From Amborella trichopoda (taxonomy: Eukaryota; Streptophyta; Magnoliopsida; Amborellales; Amborellaceae), in NCBI RefSeq assembly GCF_000471905.2, contig NW_006494943.1, forward strand, positions 1,978,119 to 2,042,118: a stretch of DNA of 64,000 bases, in the 5' to 3' direction. Of the stretch, positions 12,684-23,867 are shown piece by piece. The notes under the pieces are model-generated. The model searched no databases. It was not told the DNA's origin and saw only the letters and a list, made by a program, of their open reading frames with translations. The number at the start of each line of letters is the position of its first letter. Position 1 is the first letter of the stretch. The translations under genes were made by a program, and so were the position numbers.

Positions 12684-14090
12684 TTATGGTTGGTTAGCAT
12701 CCGGGAGGGAGGATAGCATTCTTCTCCTTATGATATTCCGCTCACAGGAACGAACTTGCCTGGGTTTGACACAAACCTTACTATTGGTGATATAAACGAT
12801 GAGCTGGGTAGGTCTGTTGCATAATGCCGTGGTCCTTATGAAAACTTTAAGAATTGAATAAGTGGAAGGCTTATCAAACCATACCTCTTCAGGTTTCTTG
12901 TAGGTTCTCTCTCTAGAGAGTGATCTTTTCAGTGAGTTATATGTTGTATTGATTGCTTCAGCCTTAAAGTGCTTTTCGTGGTCAGCACTAGTAAGCATAC
13001 TTCACATAAGCCTCCTTTTGTTATTATTTTTGCAGTCTTCTGTTATTATTTTTGCTGCCCCATTTTGTTGTGGAGTACCTGCAATTGTGAAATGACAATT
13101 CATTCATTCTGCTGAAGTAAAAAAATCATTTAATGAAAAATCTCAACCATTATCTGTCCTGAAGTTTTACCTTGTTTGTTTAGTTTTTCTACCATGATTT
13201 TCCATTTCAGAAGTAGTAACAACATCCTACTTGCTTTTAAGCACATACACTCATACTTCTCTTAAAAAGTCATCAATAAAAGAAACAAACTATAAAATAC
13301 CACCTTTTGATGCAATGGGAGTAGGCCCTCAAGGATTTGAAGGCATGTAATCTAAGATGCTCTGACTGTGATGATGTGTAGATTTATATTTTATTCTGCA
13401 TTGTTCCGTAAATCCAATGCTCACAGAAGTCCAAATTGCAGGCTTGGTACCTTTTAGCAATTTCGCCTCACAAAGTTCCTTCAGACCTTGTCACTTGTAG
13501 GCCCCAAACGCATATGCCATAAATTTGCGTACATGTTGAACATCCGCTAGGGCTTTTTCGGTGCCATCAACTATCTTAATTCTCATAGGGCCTACACCAA
13601 TTATCTTACAGGACATATCATTCTCAATTGAGACATTCTGACCATCATGTGACTTGTACATGTAAAACCACTCCCTGCAAGGAAACATATGAAAATTGCA
13701 ACCAGAATAAATAATCAAGCCTCAGAAAAATAATCATTGCTTGTACTTGTAGAGAGCATGTCCAAGGCTACCGTTTGTATTCTCCTCTGTAATAATAGCT
13801 TCATCAAAAGAGTCTTTGACCATTTTCTAGTACTTTTTCCCATATCCTAAATTTTTACAATAATGGCATCTCATGAGGTCATTTCCCTCCTCGATTTTGA
13901 CCTATATGTACATCTAGATAATCTCTTCTTCATTAATCTGTCTACCACCAGTTCCTTTGCATATACCCCTTTAATAGTGGGCCTTTTCATTATCTCATCT
14001 GATGATAGGGCTGCTGTAACCTCCTTTGTGTCTATGATGTCTTTACCATACATTACAGTTATACTTAAATATCATATGAAGTAGAAAGGG
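12684..14090 (-). pseudogene. Copia polyprotein remnant (Gag tail, protease, integrase)
   Basis: Minus-strand fragments in order: 13871-14053 resembles the Gag C-terminus; 13491-13718 matches the segment just after the protease active site (SGCNFHM, CREWFYMY, the VGPMRIKIVDG phrase and a DVQHV motif); 12800-12998 matches the integrase C-terminal region (AEAINTTYNSL, KKPEEVWFDKPS). Stops and frameshifts throughout show it is inactive. Confidence 0.7.
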
Positions 14091-14279
14091 AGGTCAAAAT
14101 CTAGAGGGCTTTATATCCTCTACTTTCCTTCATTGAACATATGGTCCATTAATTGTGTACCTTCTCTCACCTTTAGTATGTACAATTGTTTCTTCAAATA
14201 CATAGGATACGAGGGAGTTTTGTCGTATAAATGCTTTTAAGCTTTTTAGTAAAAGTGCAGATATTGAATATTCATCTAC

Positions 14280-14313
<34 letters not shown>

Positions 14314-14772
14314 NNNNNNNNNNNNNNNNNNNNNNNNNNNNNNNNNNNNNNNNNNNNNNNNNNNNNNNNNNNNNNNNNNNNNNNNNNNNNNNNNNNNNNN
14401 NNNNNNNNNNNNNNNNNNNNNNNNNNNNNNNNNNNNNNNNNNNNNNNNNNNNNNNNNNNNNNNNNNNNNNNNNNNNNNNNNNNNNNNNNNNNNNNNNNNN
14501 NNNNNNNNNNNNNNNNNNNNNNNNNNNNNNNNNNNNNNNNNNNNNNNNNNNNNNNNNNNNNNNNNNNNNNNNNNNNNNNNNNNNNNNNNNNNNNNNNNNN
14601 NNNNNNNNNNNNNNNNNNNNNNNNNNNNNNNNNNNNNNNNNNNNNNNNNNNNNNNNNNNNNNNNNNNNNNNNNNNNNNNNNNNNNNNNNNNNNNNNNNNN
14701 NNNNNNNNNNNNNNNNNNNNNNNNNNNNNNNNNNNNNNNNNNNNNNNNNNNNNNNNNNNNNNNNNNNNNNNN
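14314..14772. other. Assembly gap (459 N) flanked by TA repeats
   Basis: The unknown bases are flanked on both sides by (TA)n runs (14282-14313 and about 14785-14820). The gap is probably a collapsed or unreadable TA microsatellite, and its true length is unknown. Confidence 0.95.
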
Positions 14773-14782
14773 ATATCTATCT

Positions 14783-14820
<38 letters not shown>

Positions 14821-15034
14821 CATAGTATTCCATAGAGAGGAACATGTGAATGGTGTTGGAGGCCCTCACATTTATATCCTCCCAATCTTCTATACACATA
14901 CGTGTATTGTTTCAACAGGTCCTTGGTCTTTATCCTCCGTATTCTGGAGCTATCTCTCCAATTAAATTTCACTTCAAACTTCCGCATTCAAGGATTTCTG
15001 AGCCATGGCCTGGCGTGGCTTTGGTACCACTTAT

Positions 15035-15290
15035 TGAGAAACATAAATAAGAAACAGAAAATAGAAACCTACAGAAAAGAAGTTCAAACTGCACGCAAAG
15101 AAGCTGACATGAAAGCTTGGGTGCAAGTTTCCTCGATCTTTTTATTTTTCCATTCCACACAGGAGAAAATCGATTTTCACTCACTTTTTGAATAAAAACA
15201 CTTGCATTCAACCAAAAGCATTTACAGCTAAATAGTTTATAAAATGATAACGATCACTATTACTTTCATTACAATTTTGATAGCAATAAT
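15035..15290 (-). repeat. Right LTR of the intronic copia relic (5' LTR), partial
   Basis: It starts TGAGAAACATAAATAAG just beyond the primer-site-like sequence and aligns patchily to 11229-11575. Beyond about 15290 the sequence no longer aligns by eye. A second ...TTCTAACA followed by ATCTGCCCC at about 15805-15820 may be the true outer edge or another LTR. Confidence 0.45.
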
Positions 15291-15299
15291 AGAGAGAAT

Positions 15300-16691
15300 T
15301 TTCTGTGTCCCTAGGAATATTTTTTTGGGCCTAGGAATTTTAGACCATAAATGTGCAGTCTCAAAAATCATAATCTTCCATACAGAATTGGTTTGGAGGT
15401 CCAAAGAGTCTCCAAACTTCTTATATCATCCACCCTCCATTTAAAGTGGCAGATCATATCTGATTTCGGGATGGCAATGACTTGGAACTCTTTTGGAGAT
15501 CGTACTCAACTTTCTTTGTTGAGGAGATTTTGTTTTTCCAAGTAAGATTTGGTTTAGAGCTTCAAGCAAGCTCCAAAACCCGTATATCCACTGATCCTTC
15601 AAATGGCCGGCCTATCATTAGTTTGATGGTGGCAGTAGGTATCAAGCATATTTGGAACTCCCAATCCATTTCTTTTTTGAGGAGATTATGTTTGGAGAGA
15701 AGTTTGAAATGGTCTGTTTGGTTCTATCACCTAACTTAAAGGTGGATTTATGTGAGGGAATATTATGAAAAATAAATGCTCATGTCACCTTAAATTAACT
15801 TTATTCTAACAATCTGCCCCAATTTTCTTTTTTTACATTCGTGACCCCTTTGTATTTTTTATTTATCTTTGTCCTGAAATCTAAAGTGAGAAGACAAGTC
15901 TGAACTTCGGATCTTGAAGATCGAAATTCAGCCTCTATGTCTAGGCTTCTAACCTTCACGTTCCATCGCCACTTTGAAAAATTTGATGAAGTTTTGACTT
16001 CAAACTTTCAATTTCCGGAGTTATGACTTATCGAAATGAATTATGACCTTGAAGATTCGAAGTCATTTTGATGGAACTTGACTTGGACCATGAAGATCTG
16101 AAATCTTTAAGAAAACACTTGACTTACCGATCACAAAGATACCAAGTCACAATAAAAAAAATTGTTTGGAACTTTCCATTCAAAGTCATTGTCACTTCAG
16201 CTCTTGAATGTCATAATTAAGGGTATTTTGAGAAAAAATCAAAAATAAGAAAAAAAAGGAATGAATGTGAAAAAGGACTATATCGAGAGGAATTTATAAT
16301 AAGGTTACTTTATGGGGACATGAGCATAAATTTCTCGAACATCAGAGCCTAATGATACAAGTGACATTAAGAAAGTCTTCCACGAGAGGGAAATATATGA
16401 CCCATAGCATCACATGTTCATAGGTTCATCACCATCCACTACATCATTCAGATGGTGATGGATGGAAGGCGTGTCATACTGTGTCATTAATCCAATTGCA
16501 TGTACCACTCATCTGGATAACTGTCCAACCGTTTATTGAACATTGATGACTATAGTCTTGTAGATCATATCATCATAGTATACTCTCCCTTACTATAAAT
16601 AACAAATAATAGGAAATGTATACAATAAGACCATTTATATTCAACATGGAAGGCTGGTGTGACATTCTGTTCTTTTGTTGGTGGGGTGCAG
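15300..16691. other. Intron remainder
   Basis: At 15400-15700 the phrase TTGAGGAGATT(A/T)TG recurs. At 15900-16190 there are loose repeats of GAAGATC/GACTT phrases. A short hairpin (CATCACCATC...GATGGTGATG) lies at 16428-16460. No protein-coding relic was recognised. Confidence 0.4.
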
Positions 16692-16899
16692 GCGCTGCGA
16701 AATATGCGGCGTTGTTGCGGAAAATATAAAAGGAGTTGGAAGTGGCAGCTTTCTTCTAGAGTGGAACCACACTGGAGGAAACAATAGAGGCCATGGAGAG
16801 GCTAATGGCTTGTGGAGACGTCAGCCTCTCTGTACATTTGTAATGGCTTCTGTGGTCATATCCTTTGTTCTACTCTGGTTCTTCAGAGTAGATACATAG
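16692..16899 (+). CDS. RING-CH (RINGv) E3 ubiquitin ligase, exon 2
   Basis: The exon opens with the last two zinc ligands of the finger (RCEICG, 16693-16710), giving the C-x12-C-x2-C spacing expected after HRRC in exon 1. After a glycine-rich linker it ends in one strongly hydrophobic segment (FVMASVVISFVLLWFF) and stops with TAG at 16897-16899. One C-terminal membrane helix after an N-terminal RINGv is a usual layout for small plant members of this family; I infer an endomembrane location. The reading frame is clean. No polyadenylation signal was identified with confidence. Confidence 0.8.
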
Positions 16900-17449
16900 A
16901 TGCAGCTCTAAAGCCATTTGGTACGCAAGTTTATGCTTTTATTCACAGTAAAGTGAACCATCCACAGCTTGTGCATGGTATTTTTTTGTTTTTTTTTTAG
17001 TTTTTTGAGCAATCCTGTGTACGGTACGTCGATACACAGTTTGGGCATACACCATCATTTCTCAATGATTGGAAGGTGTGGATTGATCATATTGCAGTCT
17101 CTGCATGTCTTGTGTATGGTTGGTGGGTGCCCTGGCTATGTGTCATGCACCATACACAGGCTGTGTTTGGTTTGCTTTCTGATTGTTCTGTTCCTCACGT
17201 GCTACTCTTTCAGTTGGAGCCATCGATGTCAGATTGTGTTGGGGAGATCATGAGACATTCTATTTTTGAGAGGGAGAGATTCATTTGTACATCATACTAC
17301 ATGAGAGGATTTGAAAGTCCAACCTTGGTTATGTTAAAATCTGGTTACTCAAACAAAACTTATTTTGATGGCTTCGAATGGTACCCAGGTTATGTAAATC
17401 TCATGTTGGATCATCTTTTTGTATAACCTGGTTTGCTATTAGAGGTTGT
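16900..17449 (+). other. Probable 3' UTR and flank of the RING-CH gene
   Basis: Less AT-rich than its surroundings. It contains a hairpin with 10-bp perfect arms, TGTGTATGGT (17111-17120) and ACCATACACA (17149-17158). The two overlapping open frames here show no known domain. Confidence 0.35.
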
Positions 17450-19140
17450 TTGGTATGTCTGAAAGTTTGACAGGAAAATATTTATATGAAAAAATATTTA
17501 CATATGCAAAAAGTTTACTGGAAAAGATTACTTAAGCATGTTTTTTCCCATGTTTGGCAAACACAATTGGAGTGAGGTGCTGAGAGAGAGTATGCATCAA
17601 ACTTGAAATTTTGTAATAGTTTCTCTCTAAAACGTTTTGAGGTAGTTTCTATCTAAAAATTAAAATTTGATATTATTTCTATCTCTAAAAATTTTTAGAC
17701 AGTTTATCTTTCAAAAAAATTGAAATTTTAGATAGTTGATAGTTTCTCTCAGCAAAATTTATGAGATAGTTTGTCTCCAAATTTTTTTGGGTAATTTCTC
17801 TCTTTTAACTTTGATATAGTTTCACTCTCTAAAGCTTGAAATTTGATATAGTTTCTCTCTCAAAAAATTTCATGTTGTTTCTCTCTCTAAATTTTGATAT
17901 AGTTTCTCTCTTCAAAAATCTTGAGATAGTTTCTTTAAAAAAAAATTTAGGTAATTTCTTTCTTTAAAATTTGATAGAATTTCTCTCTCTAATTTTAAGA
18001 TTCTCTCTAAAAACTCTCTAAAATTTTAACATACTTTCTCTCTCTAAAACTTGAAATTTAAGATTTTTTTCCTCTAAAAATTTTGAGATAATTTCTTTTT
18101 CTAAACTTTTTTAAGTAGTTTTTCTCTCTAAAACATGATATGGTTTCTCGCTTTAAAATTTTAGAATACTTTCTCTGTCTAAGACTTGAAATTTTGAGGT
18201 AGTCTCTCTCTCTAAATATTTTCAGCTAGTTTCTCTATAAAATTTGATCTAGTTTCAAGATGCTTTGTCTCTATAATGCTTGAAATTTGAGATAGTTTCT
18301 CTCTCTAAAACTTTTCAGGATATTTTTTCTCTCTAAAATTTGATATCGTTTCTCTCTCTAAAAGTTTAAGATATATTTTCTCTCAAAAACTTTAAATTCG
18401 AGATTAGCTTCTTTCTCTAAAATTTTTTAGATAGTTTCTCCCTTTAAGGACTTTTAGGCAGTTTCTTTTTAAAATTTGATGTAATTTGTCTCTCTAAACT
18501 TTTAAGATACTTTTTCTATTTAAAATTTAAAATTTGAGATAGTTTTCCTCTCTAAAAATTTGGAGATAGTTTATCTCTCTAATTTTCTTTTTTAATAATT
18601 TTTTTCTAAAATTTTTAGATATTTTCTCTCTAAAATTTTAAGATTCTTTCTCTCTCTAAAACTTGAAATTTGACCTAGTTTATTTTCCTAAAATATGAGA
18701 TTGTTTCGATATAAAAATTTTTAGTAGTTTCTCTCTTTAAAATTTGATGCAACTTTTTTCTCTAAAATTTTAAGATACTCTCTCTAAAACTTAAAATTTG
18801 AAGTAGTTTCTCTCTCATTTGTGGGTTTATTTGGGAGGAATTAATTGTATTTGATAAAGTGGGAAGCTCCAGCATTTGAAATTAGTTGTATTAGATCGTA
18901 TTCGCTCTCGTACTTTTACAAAGTCATATTTTCGATAAGCCAACTTTTTTCTTTATTTTGTGTTCCAATATTTGGAGGTATAAAAGCATCCTTATTAAAG
19001 GATATGAAAACAATTGTAGCTAACGGTCCAAATATTTTTTTAATATGATTATTATTTTGAGTTTTCAATTTTTTTTTTTTCATATTCATGATCTCTATGT
19101 TAAATATTATATATTTTTTAAAAATTAAGATCAAATTATA
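17450..19140. mobile_element. CT-array element, copy 1 (head, array, tail)
   Basis: The unique head (GAAAGTTTGACAGGAAAATA at 17461, then TATTTACATATGCAAA and GTTTGGCAAACAC) is followed by a degenerate array of about 1.2 kb built from TAGTTTCTCTCTCTAAAA monomers. The tail contains GTGGGTTTATTTGGGAGGAA, GAAGCTCCAG and ACAAAGTCATATTTT. Head, array and tail recur in the same order at 23868. The array monomers differ in their linkers and recur in a fixed order (see findings). No coding frame, LTR or TIR was found. Confidence 0.65.
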
Positions 19141-19670
19141 TTTTAAAAAATATTTATTACCAAGCCTGCATTTTACAATACATGCGCTGACCGCATAGAA
19201 ACCGTGTCCTTGTCTGAAATCCCGTACTCCTTGATTTTGGAAAATTTGAAACCTAGATTTTTGGTGAATGCTATTTAGGTAGCATCTGCTTGAGTTTTAT
19301 ATTTCCACTGGGTGACCTATTTGTAAAACTTGAACACTTTCTTTCTCTTTCCAGGCTCCTAAATGGTTATTTTCCTATGACTCGGCTAGCATAGCTCAAA
19401 TAATACATGTTAAAAAATGTGATGGATTTACCTCATTTGAGTAGAAATGTAGGGATCTGAACAAAACCACAATACAAAATAGTTGCATCCAAAGCTTGTT
19501 CAGCTCCCATAATCAACAAGAAATTAAAATGAAATAACTTATTACTACTGATTTTAGTGCATTTATCTCTTCAAGCCTACATTTTAGGAAAAATGACACA
19601 ACTTATCGGCAAAAGAGAAATATAAATCCCCTTATAAGATCTGTATTTAAAAAAGATTATCTTTTTTACA
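19141..19670. other. Intergenic DNA with no recognisable feature
   Basis: AT-rich sequence between the CT-array element and the next palindromic-end element. No gene or repeat was identified. Confidence 0.4.
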
Positions 19671-20037
19671 TTTTATTCGGGAAAAAGTTTATATAAGGAT
19701 GCTACCTTATAATGTCGAACTACGGATGCCCCTCAAAAATCCATCCGACATCGAGATGTACAACTATGAAAAATAAAAACATTTTAAGTCTCAGAAATAG
19801 TGCATTTTACAACATATTATCTACACCGTCCATTTTCAAGGTTTTCATATGTTTATAGATATACTTGATTTTAACAATTTTTGAAATTTAAAATTTTATA
19901 ATTAGATATAAAAATAGATTTTGAGATAATTTTAAGAACATTTTACATCAAAATTATATACCATGATAAAATTTGAAAGTACACTTTACCTCTACACCTA
20001 CAGATGCATCCGTATGCCAACTGCACCCTTTTATTCG
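19671..20037 (-). mobile_element. Palindromic-end TIR element, copy A, with 9-bp TSD
   Basis: The element (19680-20028) is flanked by a perfect 9-bp direct repeat TTTTATTCG (19671-19679 and 20029-20037). Its ends, read inward, are GGAAAAAGTTTATATAAGG and GGGTGCAGTTGGCATACGG, an imperfect TIR. Each end carries a palindrome: ATAAGG...CCTTAT at one side and GGATGCATC at the other. A 9-bp TSD is typical of Mutator-like elements. It has no coding capacity. Confidence 0.85.
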
Positions 20038-20590
20038 AAGGTTTCGATGATTAAAGAACATTTGATCGATGGTTATTGAGAGTGTTACATTGATCTCAAA
20101 GAAAAGAACAAAAACCATTACAAGTCTTTTGACACCAAGGGCATGTATCGACCCTTTTAACCTGCTTTGTGCTAATGGATCTTTCTTGGCATTCTTTCAA
20201 CATTTCATCAGTAAAGTTCATTCAAAATTCATCAGTAAAATTCATACAAAATCTGCAGATTTGGGTTAGTCAAAAGCTGACCCGAGTCGGTGTGTTCTTT
20301 TGCACAGGAACATAGTTCCTAGGTCCAAAAGCATGAATCTGAAAGCCAAATCATCTAGTATTTTACCACCTCCACATGTTTTGACCTAGATTTCGGGCTT
20401 CCAATGACCTCAACAAAATTTGTTTTACAGTTCCTTTAGACAAGTTTAAGTTGAATCTAGAGCTTTATGCCCTAAACCCACTCTAAAAAGGGGCAGATGA
20501 AATTCTGACTCCATCTGAAGTTGTAGAGTTGCCTTTAAGCTATATTTCAATCAGTTTGGGACGTAACAAACTCAGAACGCAACAATTCTT
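20038..20590. other. Intergenic degenerate repeat text
   Basis: No gene. The phrase GAGCTTTATGCCCTAAA, followed by a (T/A)AAAAAGGG run, recurs in altered form near 22625 and 23130. This suggests an old repeat, now split by later insertions. Confidence 0.35.
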
Positions 20591-20879
20591 TTGAGGCTTG
20601 TTTGGTTTTTTGGATTCAGATTTATGAGATTCATGTTTCAAAAAAATATGTCAAAAAATCAGGTTTGGATGCACTTTGATGCAAGGATTCATATTTCCAT
20701 AAGACTTCACTTTTCCACCTTTCAAGCCAAGTAGCTGGAAATGTTAATTCTACCAAAACAGGTGGAATTCATATTTCTTAGAAATTATGGAGTTAAATTT
20801 TTTGCATTAAATTGTATTGAACATTTTTTTTGGGGTCCGCCTAAAGAAGAAACGAAATGACTCTTTGTTGCCCTTGCAT

Positions 20880-21045
20880 GAAACCCTCTTGCTATAATAT
20901 GTAAATAATATTTTATATAAATAATATATTATTTTATATAATATTACATATTATGCATTAGTATAATATATTATTATAATATATATATACATTATTAGTG
21001 TTATTTGTATATAATATTATACTTTATATTATATTATATTATATT
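20880..21045. repeat. AT-rich low-complexity DNA
   Basis: Nearly pure A/T with many TATAAT/ATATTA steps. A similar stretch lies at 21815-22070. Confidence 0.8.
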
Positions 21046-21378
21046 AGGGCGTATCTCAAAAATTTCACTAGAAGAGGTAGTTTTGATATCCAAATATTCT
21101 CAAATTGATTGTCTCGACCTCAAGATGCATGGTCATGAGAAAAAATGGATTTCAAGTTTTGGAGGTCGTGCATTCTGTAATGCATTTTTGGACCGTCAAT
21201 TTTTCATACATCTGCTCGATCTATACTATTTTTTAAGCTTTAAATTTTACAATTAGAGATGAAAAAATATGTTATGGCTATCACAAAGATTTCCAATATT
21301 GAAACCACTCGACACTATTTGAAGGTGCGCTTTAGTTTGATTGTTTAGAGCCTCGGCTTTATACAAACTGCACCGTAT
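21046..21378 (-). mobile_element. Palindromic-end TIR element, copy F (one end truncated)
   Basis: The right end reads AGAGCCTCGGCTTT...ACTGCACC, with the terminal palindrome AGAGCC/GGCTTT. The body contains GATTGTCTCGACCTCAAGATG, which parallels the copy at 63651. The left terminal hairpin is missing. Confidence 0.65.
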
Positions 21379-21425
21379 ATATTATATAGTTATATAATTA
21401 TATGATATTTATACTATATTATATA

Positions 21426-21815
21426 GGGTGTAGTTTCTATAAGCTGCACCTTAAACAATCCAATTAGGGCTCACCTCTAAATTTTATTATAACATATAAT
21501 TTTGATGTTAAAATTCTCAGGATTATCTAAAAGTCTATTTTCATATCTAATTATAAAATTTGAAACTTTAAAAATGGTTAAAATCAAGTAGATCTATAAA
21601 CATATGAAAATCTTGAAAATGGACGGTCTAGATAATGTATTGCAAGATGCACTAGTTCTAGGACTGAAAATCTTTTTTTTTTCTTCATATTCATTAATCT
21701 CGATATCGAGATGACTATTTAGAGGATTTTTCAACATTAAAACAATCATTTCTAATGATTTTTGAGGTGCATCTTTAATTCTACATTTTAAGGTTACAAC
21801 CGTATAAAAAATTTT
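21426..21815 (+). mobile_element. Palindromic-end TIR element, copy E
   Basis: It starts GGGTGTAGTTTCTATAAG and ends with a palindromic stretch around AAGGTTACAACCGTAT. The internal phrase CTTGAAAATGGACGGTCTAG is shared with other copies. Possible 9-bp TSD TATTATATA / TATTACATA (one mismatch), weak because the flanks are AT-rich. Confidence 0.75.
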
Positions 21816-22230
21816 TATTACATATTATATATAATATATAAATATCATATATTATATTATATGTTATAAGAAATTTATATTATAATAAATATTATATTAT
21901 ATGTTATATATATAATAAAAATATACATTAATGAAATAAATATAAAATACGTTATATTATATATTGTGTTATGCTATATATATTATATATTTATATTATT
22001 AATATATATTTGTATTATATATATAATATTTAAATATTACATGTATAGATTTAATATATATTTTTTAAGCCATGTAATTTGTCAATGTTTATCTATGATA
22101 TGGCCCACTTGGGTCAATTATGGGCCTCGCTATCTTGTATTTATCTCTCTCTCTATCTCTTGCGTTCATCTCAGTGAAAGGTTACAGTACTATGAAATGA
22201 GGGCACAAATAAAATGAAATTCAAAAGTAT
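21816..22230. repeat. AT-rich low-complexity DNA
   Basis: A/T-rich with TATATTA runs to about 22070, then ordinary intergenic sequence. No gene. Confidence 0.7.
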
Positions 22231-22616
22231 TGCACACTTTGTTGCTTCACCATAAAATATGTTTTTATGAGTAATATATCATATCAAATTTTGGGTGTCG
22301 TTAGAAATGACATTGCAAACTCAGTAATTTTAAAATGTCGCATCACTTGGACAAACACTAGAAAAAGGATTCAATAATCACAACATTGGAAATAGTTAAA
22401 TTTTTGGAATAATAATAATTCATAAATTTTTTGAAAATCATAGGAAAAACATATGCAATGCAATCCAAATAATGAATTTGTACCTTTTTTGTCTGTACCA
22501 CATGCTATCCAAATAACTTACACCCATATTCTACGAAATGCCACTTCCATTAAATACCAATTCTAGGATACACATTTCCACATGATTGAAAAATCCAGAG
22601 AACTAAACGGGCCCTT

Positions 22617-23867
22617 AAATCTTGAGCATTGTGCCCTAAAAGTAGTATAAAAAGGGCCTATCAAGTTTTTCCATCATTCTTTGGAATAACCCAGCTTGAC
22701 AAGGTCCGCACCAGTTCGGGTCCTCTATCAGACTCAGAACCTAGTGATTTTTTTATAGAGAAGGTACTCTCTCATTTTTAAAATTGGGCTAAACCTTTGT
22801 GTGCTAAATAAAATGCAAATAGGATTTTAACATAGTTGATTGCGCCCTAGGCCTTGTAAGCCACATTTTGATCGAGATTTTTGCATGCCTAAGAAACATG
22901 AAGCTACACCTTTTTCCATATACAGACCTCTGGTTCCTTTGAAGCCGGATATAGGGATTTGTGGCTCAGAATGAGATCAAATAGGTCCTCATAAAAGTTG
23001 ACCCAGCTCTCTAACCATTGCTTCAAGCTATAACCACGATCTCAATCAGTTCAGATGTTTAATAGTCACGAAACTTGACTGTCTTCTTTACAAGGCTTTA
23101 TCAAACTTTTCCAGCTAATATTAGAGCTTTATGCTCCAAAACTCACTTGAATAGAGTTGATGAAGGCTTAGAGCTCCATGCTTCAAAACTATTATGACCT
23201 CTCGGTCGACCATCAGCCGGTTTAGGCCATCGGAGAGAATTGACCCTATCCGGATCTAAAATCCAGATTTTGAATTTATTTAAATCCAGATCCCAAAAGC
23301 AGATCCGAATTAAAATATGAATCCAACCCAATTTTTTTAAATAGTAAATTTTTATTTTATATATATACAATTTTTTAAAACAGTATATAATCTGGATCCT
23401 GATCCTGATCTTGATCTGGATCTGGCATACTCTTCATATCCGGACCCAGATCCAAATATCCAAGATCCCATTTCCACTGTAAAAAAATCTCCTTCAAACA
23501 TTTTTGGAACTCATTTTAATTATTCATAAAATATTATATCTGTATTAATTTTAATTAAAAAGATATGCATTATTTTTTGAGCTGTAAAATCATGAATATA
23601 AACATCTTAAGTAGAAATGGGTTTGGTGCGACTTAGGACATGTTTGTTTTCTTGAAGATGCCATTTTGGAAACAACGTCTCCTAGTACTGTAGCACTTCC
23701 TTGTTTGATGATGGGGAAGTGCTACACTAAATTGGATAATGTGATATCTACTTATTTTATATTTAAGGCTAAAAAATGGATAGCGCAAGTTCTATGATTG
23801 GCTACGGAGTTTGCAATATCCACGTTCTTGGAATTTTCGAATAAATACACTTTTGTTTTGTACACGT
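22617..23867. other. Intergenic DNA with no gene
   Basis: Old degenerate repeat text (AGAGCTTTATGCTCCAAAAC and variants). A run of GGATCC/GGATCTGGATC-type phrases lies near 23390-23470. A hairpin with 11-bp perfect arms (GTAGCACTTCC at 23690-23700, GGAAGTGCTAC at 23715-23725) is also present. Confidence 0.4.

Larger units (their letters stand above)
11229..15300 (-). mobile_element. Ty1/copia retrotransposon relic in the RING-CH intron
   Basis: Two related LTR-like segments bound the element: 11229-11575 and from 15035 to about 15290 (shared phrases around GAAAATCG and TTTCTCACTC). Inside the right LTR, TGGTACCAAAGC on the minus strand resembles the initiator-Met-tRNA primer site. Beside the left LTR, a purine-rich tract is the likely polypurine tract. 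Protein relics run on the minus strand in the order Gag, protease, integrase. The reverse transcriptase and RNase H part is missing, and a LINE fragment sits in its place. The right LTR may be longer than I can align. Confidence 0.65.
5355..16691 (+). other. Intron of 11,337 bp in the RING-CH gene
   Basis: The donor is AA|GTAAGC and the acceptor is GGTGGGGTGCAG|G. Joining them completes a lysine codon and continues the finger directly into KRCEICG, which is strong evidence that the two exons belong together. The intron holds a SINE-like scrap, a LINE 3' end, a copia element with a nested LINE, and a 459-base assembly gap. Much of 7600-11200 shows no recognisable feature. Confidence 0.8.
20596..22613. 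mobile_element. Possible hAT-like non-autonomous element, split by later insertions
   Basis: The ends, read inward, are GGCTTGTTTGGTTTTTTGG and GGCCCGTTTAGTTCTCTGG, matching at most positions and extending to a shared GGATT. GGCCCGTTT-type termini are common in hAT-like MITEs. The interior holds AT-rich DNA and two palindromic-end elements. No clean 8-bp TSD was found. Confidence 0.4.

Noticed and set aside
14231..14965. 244-codon open frame across the gap
   Set aside because: Most of it is translated N bases between TA repeats; there is no real coding evidence.
17580..18820. CT-rich array considered as a CRISPR-like or simple microsatellite array
   Set aside because: The units are degenerate with no unique spacers, the context is a plant genome, and the ordered linkers plus shared head and tail favour a mobile element.
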